This document shows positions 1 through 5,003 of a DNA stretch of 8,925 nt, one piece after another. The notes below the pieces were generated by a model. That model ran no database searches. It saw only the letters and a program-made list of their open reading frames with translations, and was not told where the DNA came from. The position numbers and the translations under genes were made by a program. Position 1 is the stretch's first letter; every line of letters starts with the position of its first letter. This DNA comes from ZC4RG29 sp964521255 (GTDB taxonomy: Bacteria > Bacteroidota > Bacteroidia > Cytophagales > Cyclobacteriaceae), in NCBI GenBank assembly GCA_964521255.1, contig CAZFRM010000051.1:1-8925 (forward strand), given 5' to 3'.

Positions 1-1
1 A

Positions 2-29
2 GTAGAGACGCGATGCATCGCGTCTCTAC
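2..29. repeat. 28-bp perfect palindrome (REP-like intergenic element)
   Basis: Bases 2-15 (GTAGAGACGCGATG) are the exact reverse complement of bases 16-29, with no spacer, so the element is a perfect 28-bp dyad centred on ATGCAT. As single-stranded DNA or RNA it would fold into a near-perfect hairpin. Palindromes beginning GTAGAGACGCG are, from memory, widespread between genes in Bacteroidota and some other phyla; I could not verify this here. It sits at the window edge, so the upstream neighbour is unseen. It could act as a terminator for that gene, but it has no U-tract, or it could be a mobile REP-type repeat. Confidence 0.85.
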
Positions 30-51
30 AAGAATAGTCTCTACAAGAATA
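22..51. repeat. Tandem duplication of a 15-bp unit
   Basis: GTCTCTACAAGAATA occurs twice head to tail, at 22-36 and 37-51, without mismatch. The first copy overlaps the right arm of the 28-bp palindrome. The second copy therefore looks like a slippage or partial re-insertion product of the palindrome edge plus its flank. Confidence 0.85.
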
Positions 52-263
52 AATAACCCATTGAAATAATCCGCCAATTTCAGGACAACCTCCCCTCGTC
101 CTTTTTAAATCGTGGCCCCCTTCAACCAACTCCACCTTTTCAAGGTTCACCCCCTTGTACTTCGTACCTTGTCATCGCACATTTTCGACACACTTTTTAA
201 ACGGTTCTGTCTGCTAAATTTTTTTTCCTAACTATGCGGTGAGTAAACCAAACTATTCATCAC

Positions 264-1862
264 ATGAGAATTTCCCGTTACCTACTTATTTTGGCAGTTC
301 TTGTTGCCGGGTGTTCACCCCAAAATAAAAACCAGGAACCTTTAACTGCAGCATCTTTTAACATTGTGCCATTACCTGCGTCCATAACGCCTGGCAATGA
401 TCAGTTTGCTTTGGAAGGTGATGTAACCATTTCAGCAAAATCAGAGGACGAAAAAAATGTTGCCGGATTTCTCATTGAATTTCTTAAATCCAAAAACATC
501 AATGCATCTGTCGTTGATAGATCGGGTACAATAAATATTTCAACAATTAATGATGCAACGTTGGGCGACGAAGGTTACAAACTCTCCTGCACCAAAGAAG
601 GTATCCGTATTGAAGCAAATAAAGGCGCCGGATTGTTTTACGGTGTGCAATCACTCTTTCAAATTATTTCAGCGGATGGTAAATCAGTTGCTCATGTAGA
701 GATTACTGATCAGCCTCGCTTTGTCTACCGTGGCCTTCATCTTGATGTTGGACGACACATGTTCCCCCTTGATTTCATCAAGAAGTACATAGACTTGATG
801 TCACATTACAAGTACAACACTTTTCATTGGCATTTAACAGAAGACCAGGGATGGCGCATTGAAATAAAAAAATATCCCAAGCTGCAGCAAGTTGGAGCAT
901 ACAGAAAAGAAACTGTTATTGGCCACGCCCGCGACTCAAAAGAATATGATGGCCAGCGTTACGGTGGTTTCTATACACAAGATGAAATAAAAGATGTCAT
1001 TGCGTATGCGGCACAACGTTACATCACCATCGTACCTGAAATCGAAATGCCGGGACATGCACAGGCTGCGCTTGCTTCCTATTCATACCTGGGTTGTACC
1101 GGAGGTCCTTATGAAACAGCTACCACCTTTGGGGTTTTTGATGAGGTTTTCTGCGCGGGAAAAGAAACTACTTTTAAATTTCTGGAAGATGTTTTGGATG
1201 AAGTGGTCGAATTGTTCCCTGGAAAATATGTACATATAGGTGGAGATGAAAGTCCGAAGACGCGTTGGGAGAAATGCCCCAATTGCCAGAAGCGTATAAA
1301 ATCAGAAAAGCTGAAAGATGAACATGAATTGCAAAGTTATTTTATCCAACGCATGGAGAAATACCTTAACAGCAAGGGTAAAAGTATTATTGGTTGGGAT
1401 GAGATTCTCGAAGGTGGATTAGCCCCTAATGCTACCGTTATGAGCTGGCGGGGTGAAGAAGGCGGTATCGCGGCAGCACAACAAAAGCATAATGTAATTA
1501 TGACGCCGGGTAATTGGGTTTACCTCGATCACTACCAGGCTGATCCTGCAACAGAACCAATGGCTATTGGCGGAATGACACCGGTAAGTGAAACCTATGG
1601 ATATGAACCTGTGCCTGCTCAACTTAGCACTGATGAAACCAAATACATCCTCGGCGCCCAGGGTAATGTATGGACAGAATACATGAAGACATCCGATTAT
1701 GTAGAGTACATGGTATACCCAAGAGCCATTGCACTGGCAGAAGTAGTGTGGTCGCCAAAAGATTCCAGAAACTATGATAGCTTTGTCACACGCATGAAAG
1801 TCCACAGGCCTTTAATGGATGAGTGGAAAATTAATTATGCAAAGCATATATTTAACCCCTGA
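264..1862 (+). CDS. Beta-N-acetylhexosaminidase, GH20 family, lipoprotein
   Basis: This predicted exo-acting glycosidase removes terminal N-acetylglucosamine or N-acetylgalactosamine from glycans by substrate-assisted catalysis. Residues 1-17 form a lipoprotein signal ending in the lipobox LVAGC, with Cys17 as the lipidated residue. The following SPQNKNQE lacks the acidic run typical of Bacteroidota surface-export signals, so a periplasm-facing anchor is possible. A GH20b-like N-terminal domain (about 33-150) precedes the catalytic barrel (about 154-500). Family landmarks are visible: RGLHLDVGRH from Arg156, HWHLTEDQGW from 188, PEIEMPGH ending at His265, the catalytic pair Asp328-Glu329 in HIGGDES, GWDEIL from 377, MSWRG at 393-397 and WTEY from Trp470. 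The length of 532 aa is normal for a single-domain member. The ATG at 264 places the signal peptide correctly; no Shine-Dalgarno is seen, as is usual in this phylum. The TGA stop abuts an 80-bp inverted-repeat element. The exact substrate cannot be told from the sequence. Confidence 0.95.
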   Translation: MRISRYLLILAVLVAGCSPQNKNQEPLTAASFNIVPLPASITPGNDQFALEGDVTISAKSEDEKNVAGFLIEFLKSKNINASVVDRSGTINISTINDATLGDEGYKLSCTKEGIRIEANKGAGLFYGVQSLFQIISADGKSVAHVEITDQPRFVYRGLHLDVGRHMFPLDFIKKYIDLMSHYKYNTFHWHLTEDQGWRIEIKKYPKLQQVGAYRKETVIGHARDSKEYDGQRYGGFYTQDEIKDVIAYAAQRYITIVPEIEMPGHAQAALASYSYLGCTGGPYETATTFGVFDEVFCAGKETTFKFLEDVLDEVVELFPGKYVHIGGDESPKTRWEKCPNCQKRIKSEKLKDEHELQSYFIQRMEKYLNSKGKSIIGWDEILEGGLAPNATVMSWRGEEGGIAAAQQKHNVIMTPGNWVYLDHYQADPATEPMAIGGMTPVSETYGYEPVPAQLSTDETKYILGAQGNVWTEYMKTSDYVEYMVYPRAIALAEVVWSPKDSRNYDSFVTRMKVHRPLMDEWKINYAKHIFNP

Positions 1863-1942
1863 CCCCTAAATCCCCTAAAGGGGACTAAGAGATACTAATA
1901 CGTAGGCACTCACATTCAAGTCCCCTTTAGTGGATTTAGGGG
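1863..1942. repeat. 80-bp inverted-repeat element, copy 1
   Basis: The left arm (1863-1886, starting CCCCTAAATCCCC) and right arm (1919-1942, ending GGATTTAGGGG) are 24-nt reverse complements with one mismatch: T1931 replaces G. The 32-nt spacer (1887-1918) differs from copy 2 by a single base. The left arm begins on the base after the TGA stop of the GH20 gene. Just outside the right arm, TGGGTC continues the kind of C-rich/G-rich edge seen to the left of copy 2. No open frame fits inside, so it resembles a non-autonomous MITE or REP element. As RNA it would form a strong stem that could end or insulate transcription, although no U-tract follows. Confidence 0.9.
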
Positions 1943-1971
1943 TGGGTCTTAAAACATAAATACATATCACT

Positions 1972-2316
1972 ATGAAATCTTCCCGGTTAATTTTCGCATT
2001 AAGCATACTATTATTGCTCTCTGGTTTTCAACTTATCAAAACCCAACTCACCGTCACCATTCGTAACGACCTTGGCAATACAGTAGAAGGTGCTTCTGTA
2101 AGGCTTTACGAGAAAGAAGAAGATTATTCAAAAGAAGAAAATGTCGCGGCACAAGGTGTAACCGATGCCAAAGGTGTTGTTAAATTCAAAGAGCTGAAAG
2201 CCATCCCCTACTTTGTGCAGGCAGAAAAAGAAGACCTTAACAATTTCGGCGGCGGTGAACAAACCGGCAAGCTGGAAGCGAATAAGATTAATAAGGTGAC
2301 CATCGTAATTCAATGA
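1972..2316 (+). CDS. Small secreted protein with a carboxypeptidase-regulatory-like (Cna-B/prealbumin-like) domain
   Basis: The 114-aa product begins with a basic and hydrophobic signal segment (residues 1 to about 24) that has no lipobox cysteine, so it is predicted to be periplasmic, secreted or anchored by that segment. Residues about 26-114 fit a single beta-sandwich of the carboxypeptidase-regulatory or Cna-B type. The signs are the alternating strand LTVTIRN, then GNTVEGASVRLYEKEEDY, then the turn TDAKGVVKF and a last strand KVTIVIQ. Such domains are non-catalytic and are common in Bacteroidota envelope proteins. The gene stands alone between two copies of an 80-bp inverted repeat, and no convincing promoter of its own was found. 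The TGA stop is followed directly by CCCC of the second repeat. The fold assignment is moderate and the role is unknown. Confidence 0.75.
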   Translation: MKSSRLIFALSILLLLSGFQLIKTQLTVTIRNDLGNTVEGASVRLYEKEEDYSKEENVAAQGVTDAKGVVKFKELKAIPYFVQAEKEDLNNFGGGEQTGKLEANKINKVTIVIQ

Positions 2317-2321
2317 CCCCA

Positions 2322-2401
2322 CCCCTAAATCCCCTAAAGGGGACTAAGAGATACTAATACGTAAGCACTCACATTCAAGTCCCCTTTAGGGGATTTAGGG
2401 G
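2322..2401. repeat. 80-bp inverted-repeat element, copy 2
   Basis: Arms at 2322-2345 and 2378-2401 are perfect 24-nt reverse complements around a 32-nt spacer (2346-2377). The whole element matches copy 1 at 1863-1942 in the same orientation; the only differences are one base in the spacer and one in the right arm. The preceding bases TGACCCCA carry the stop codon of the secreted-protein gene (2314-2316) and an extra C-rich edge. The element lies just upstream of the CHAT-TPR operon, so it could insulate the operon from read-through. Confidence 0.92.
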
Positions 2402-2438
2402 TATCCGGTATTTGATCATCTGTCAAAAAAACGTAAGT

Positions 2439-2446
2439 TAGTGTTG
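2439..2446 (+). promoter_or_regulatory. Possible Bacteroidota-type -7 box upstream of the CHAT-TPR operon
   Basis: TAGTGTTG matches the Bacteroidota -7 consensus TAnnTTTG with one mismatch. A TTTG at 2411-2414 could be the -33 element, but the spacing of 24 bp is slightly long. It would give a leader of roughly 30 nt before the ATG at 2481. It is the best candidate in the gap between the repeat and the operon, but single motifs of this kind are weak evidence. Confidence 0.25.
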
Positions 2447-2480
2447 GTTCGTAGTCTCCTCTCAACTAACAATCAACGCC

Positions 2481-3557
2481 ATGTCACTATGGAAAAAGAT
2501 AACACAGTCCCCGTCTTATAGGCCTGCACAAATTGCCATTCGCCCGGAGAACACAGACGTGCCCGATCGCCTGGCAAATCCTTTCAAACGAAATGAACAG
2601 TACTTTCTCGTAAGAATAAACGAGATGTACCTCTCTTATAAGAGAAGATGGTTTAGTGAATACGACCCGATGGTATTCGTATTATCAGAATTTCTTTACG
2701 ATGGCGAAAAAGTTTCAGTGCCCTATGTAGTCGGTCCTTCTATGCTAACGGATAAAATCGAGAAAATTCCGGAAGGGATGATATTGAAAGATACTACGGT
2801 AGCAGGGCTTCATCCTTTTCGGGGAGGTGAGTTTGCCATCAGCGTTGTACTTGCACGCCTGCGACAGCAGGACTACCTCCGTAAAATTTTGCGCCTCATC
2901 GAAAGCACGGCAGGAACATACACGGCAGGCTTCGTAACCATGATCAGCCAGTATAGCAAAGTAGCCAAAGTGGTGCTGGATGGAATTGATAGCCTGCTTG
3001 ACTCAAATGACGTTGAGCCTTTGATTGGTTTTAGAAAACCTTATCAGCCCGATGTTGATAATTTCACCCCCGCATACTTTGTTCTCATTAACAAAGATGA
3101 ACAGGAAGTGAAGGAGAGTAATTTCTTTGTAAAAAATAATAGCCTCTTCTATGGCGATTCATTTGATAGCGCCAAACCCTATCGTAAAGATGACTATGTT
3201 CTTTATAGCATCCGCGATGCAAAGGTGAGAAGTGACTTTGAAAGTTTGCCGTTTCATAAGCAATGGTTGGAACTGGTGAAATCGATAGGCGATCTGAAGG
3301 GTGTAAGTGATGATGATAAACAGATCATCAACGCCAAGTTATTCTCGCTTCAATCCATCCTTGAAACAAGCCCCGATCTTACTCGTCCGCAAGTTGATGA
3401 ATTAATTGACGGATACATTTCCGAGCGGGATAAGATGTTAGCCAGGAGATCAAACCGGCTAAGTGGTTCTGCAACGCCTGCTGCCGAAGAATTGCAACCG
3501 GCCGATGAGTGGCAAAAGAAGATGAAAGATCTTTCTCTACGAATACTTAAGTCCTGA
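2481..3557 (+). CDS. Uncharacterised 358-aa protein encoded with CHAT protease and TPR protein
   Basis: I do not recognise an established domain. The protein contains no cysteine and has no signal peptide or obvious membrane helix. Residues about 38-110 look beta-rich (YFLVRINEMYLSYKRRW, then DPMVFVLSEFLYD). A conserved-looking HPFRGGEF motif at 111-118 leads into a helical stretch (about 119-173, with DYLRKILRLIESTAG). A second strand-rich part spans about 195-245 (PAYFVLIN, then DDYVLYSIRD), and a helical tail follows (about 255-322). After Arg322-Arg323 comes a Ser/Ala/Pro/Glu-rich linker (about 324-341) and a short terminal helix (about 343-358). It is first in the operon, 12 bp before the CHAT gene, so a substrate, effector or regulator role is plausible but unproven. 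The ATG at 2481 is the first in frame and no Shine-Dalgarno is present. Confidence 0.85.
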   Translation: MSLWKKITQSPSYRPAQIAIRPENTDVPDRLANPFKRNEQYFLVRINEMYLSYKRRWFSEYDPMVFVLSEFLYDGEKVSVPYVVGPSMLTDKIEKIPEGMILKDTTVAGLHPFRGGEFAISVVLARLRQQDYLRKILRLIESTAGTYTAGFVTMISQYSKVAKVVLDGIDSLLDSNDVEPLIGFRKPYQPDVDNFTPAYFVLINKDEQEVKESNFFVKNNSLFYGDSFDSAKPYRKDDYVLYSIRDAKVRSDFESLPFHKQWLELVKSIGDLKGVSDDDKQIINAKLFSLQSILETSPDLTRPQVDELIDGYISERDKMLARRSNRLSGSATPAAEELQPADEWQKKMKDLSLRILKS

Positions 3558-3569
3558 AAATTTTATGGT

Positions 3570-4985
3570 ATGACCAGTGAAAAATTATACGCTATAAAAA
3601 TTAAGGTGGCGGAAAACGGCATAGCCATTATCTGGGGTGGCGACTCTCCTGATTTAAAACCTGGCAAGCTGGAGAAAGATCACATGAAGCTTGAACTGAG
3701 CGTCACGCGAATATTCCATAAGGTGTTGAACAGAGGCAAAAAAGAATTGCTGGAGATTTTTGAAAAAAATGACTTTGAAGTGTTGGGTGACATGCTTTTT
3801 AAAATATTATGGAGCGAGGAAGCCGTAAAAAGTTTCTTGTATGGCAGGTTGGTAATGATCACACGCGATCGCCAGGCACGGTGTCGCATTCTCATTGAAT
3901 TCGATCGCAACGCTTATGATCTTGCCGCATTACCGTGGGAGTATTTGTCAATACAGGAAGACAAGCAACAGAGTATTTCAAAATTCTTCTGGTGTGCCGA
4001 TGCTACAGGGCAATTTGATCTCATCCGGTACGTAGCGCCTGATTTTCCTGCCGTTGAGCAACCCGTCATTCTTCCCAGGCAATCACTTAATGTAATCCTC
4101 GTTATCAACAACCCATCGGACAGACCCGTTGATAAACTTAAGATGATCACATGCCTGGAAAAAATCCGCAATAAAAATGAATTATTCAGCCTGTATACAA
4201 ACGCTGCACTCATAAATCCGCCTTTTCATAAATTGAGAGAACGTTTGACTGAATTTCTCAAGTACATCGACGGTCCTTATGTGCTTCACATCCTGGGCCA
4301 CGCACACATGAACAAGGAGCAATCCGGAATATTTTTCATTAATGATGATGACCTGGCAGAGGAAGTGAAAAGTGATGACTTTGCCGATCTTTTTGACAAA
4401 AATGTTCCTGGCTTTCGCCAACCGGATTTAGTTGTATTACAGGCATGCGAAAGCGGCCAGGTTGGTGAAAAGGGAAATGGCATTGGATTTTTGTTAGCGA
4501 AAAAAGGTATACCTGCTGTTGTTGCCATGCAAAACGAAATAACCGAAGATGCCGCTGAAAACTTTGTACGCGAATTCTATTATTCGCTGCTGAAAGGTGA
4601 TGACGTTGCAAGGGCCGTAACCAAAGGGAGAACCTATATGGCTACAAAGTATAACAAAGACGACAAAAAAACCGACCAGCACTATAGCGACAATACATTT
4701 GGATCTCCCATTGTTTTCATTTCTTCCGAGTCACCTTTCTATCTTGTGGCTCCTGCACCAAAGGAAACAGCTAAGAAGAAAGCAATGAAGTGCAATAAAT
4801 GCGGATACCGCTACGAGGACACAACGCTTGAAACATGCATTCAAAATGGAGGAAGATGCGGTGGAACTTTACAGCAGATTACTGAAGTCGGCCAAGCTGT
4901 GTCATCCGGGCAAAGTAATATAGAAGGCCGGCCAACAAAAGTTACTATTGATGACACCATACCGCGAAGCTCTTCAGCAAATTAA
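3570..4985 (+). CDS. CHAT-domain (caspase-like) cysteine protease with C-terminal zinc-ribbon-like module
   Basis: CHAT proteins are clan CD cysteine proteases related to caspases and separase. The N-terminal part (about 1-165) shows the usual CHAT lead-in, including LPWEYL at 121-126 and LIRYVA at 151-156. The protease core (about 170-395) carries the predicted catalytic His244 in HILGHAHM and the predicted nucleophile Cys293 in LVVLQACESG, followed by GIPAVVAMQNEI and the FVREFYYSLLKGDDVARAV helix. Both catalytic residues are present, so an active enzyme is predicted. A Lys-rich joint then leads to four cysteines (Cys408, Cys411, Cys423, Cys430; CxxC-x11-C-x6-C) that resemble a zinc ribbon, and to a polar, probably disordered tail (about 440-471). 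The ATG at 3570 is chosen because the ATG at 3564 runs into a stop after two codons. The downstream TPR protein is a likely partner that could hold or activate the protease. The target is not evident. Confidence 0.92.
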   Translation: MTSEKLYAIKIKVAENGIAIIWGGDSPDLKPGKLEKDHMKLELSVTRIFHKVLNRGKKELLEIFEKNDFEVLGDMLFKILWSEEAVKSFLYGRLVMITRDRQARCRILIEFDRNAYDLAALPWEYLSIQEDKQQSISKFFWCADATGQFDLIRYVAPDFPAVEQPVILPRQSLNVILVINNPSDRPVDKLKMITCLEKIRNKNELFSLYTNAALINPPFHKLRERLTEFLKYIDGPYVLHILGHAHMNKEQSGIFFINDDDLAEEVKSDDFADLFDKNVPGFRQPDLVVLQACESGQVGEKGNGIGFLLAKKGIPAVVAMQNEITEDAAENFVREFYYSLLKGDDVARAVTKGRTYMATKYNKDDKKTDQHYSDNTFGSPIVFISSESPFYLVAPAPKETAKKKAMKCNKCGYRYEDTTLETCIQNGGRCGGTLQQITEVGQAVSSGQSNIEGRPTKVTIDDTIPRSSSAN

Positions 4986-5003
4986 TTTTCCGGTTAAGCC
5001 AAT

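Noticed and set aside
141..171. CAAGGT...ACCTTG and GTAC-TTC-GTAC dyads in the GH20 leader
   Set aside because: The stems are only 6 and 4 bp, and they interrupt each other. This is too weak to call a regulatory hairpin.
215..222. TAAATTTT as the -7 box of a GH20 promoter
   Set aside because: It lacks the final G, lies in a T-rich run where such matches arise by chance, and has no TTTG at the expected upstream distance.
1419..1805. Minus-strand open frame of 128 codons inside the GH20 gene
   Set aside because: It is wholly antisense to a well-supported gene and has no recognisable domain. Other open frames lying across the GH20, CHAT and TPR genes were rejected for the same reason.
1863..1942. 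A classical intrinsic terminator after the GH20 gene
   Set aside because: The stem is long with a 32-nt loop and no U-tract follows. It is better described as an inverted-repeat element that may terminate or insulate incidentally.
1863..2401. The two 80-bp elements as a CRISPR-like or phase-variation cassette
   Set aside because: There are only two copies, in direct orientation and separated by a gene. No recombinase is present, and direct repeats would delete rather than invert the segment.
2481..3557. The 358-aa protein as a bacterial gasdermin cleaved by the neighbouring protease
   Set aside because: It has no cysteine at all, whereas bacterial gasdermins typically carry a lipidated N-terminal cysteine. 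It is also longer, and its strand pattern does not resemble the family. Only the substrate idea is kept, as inference.
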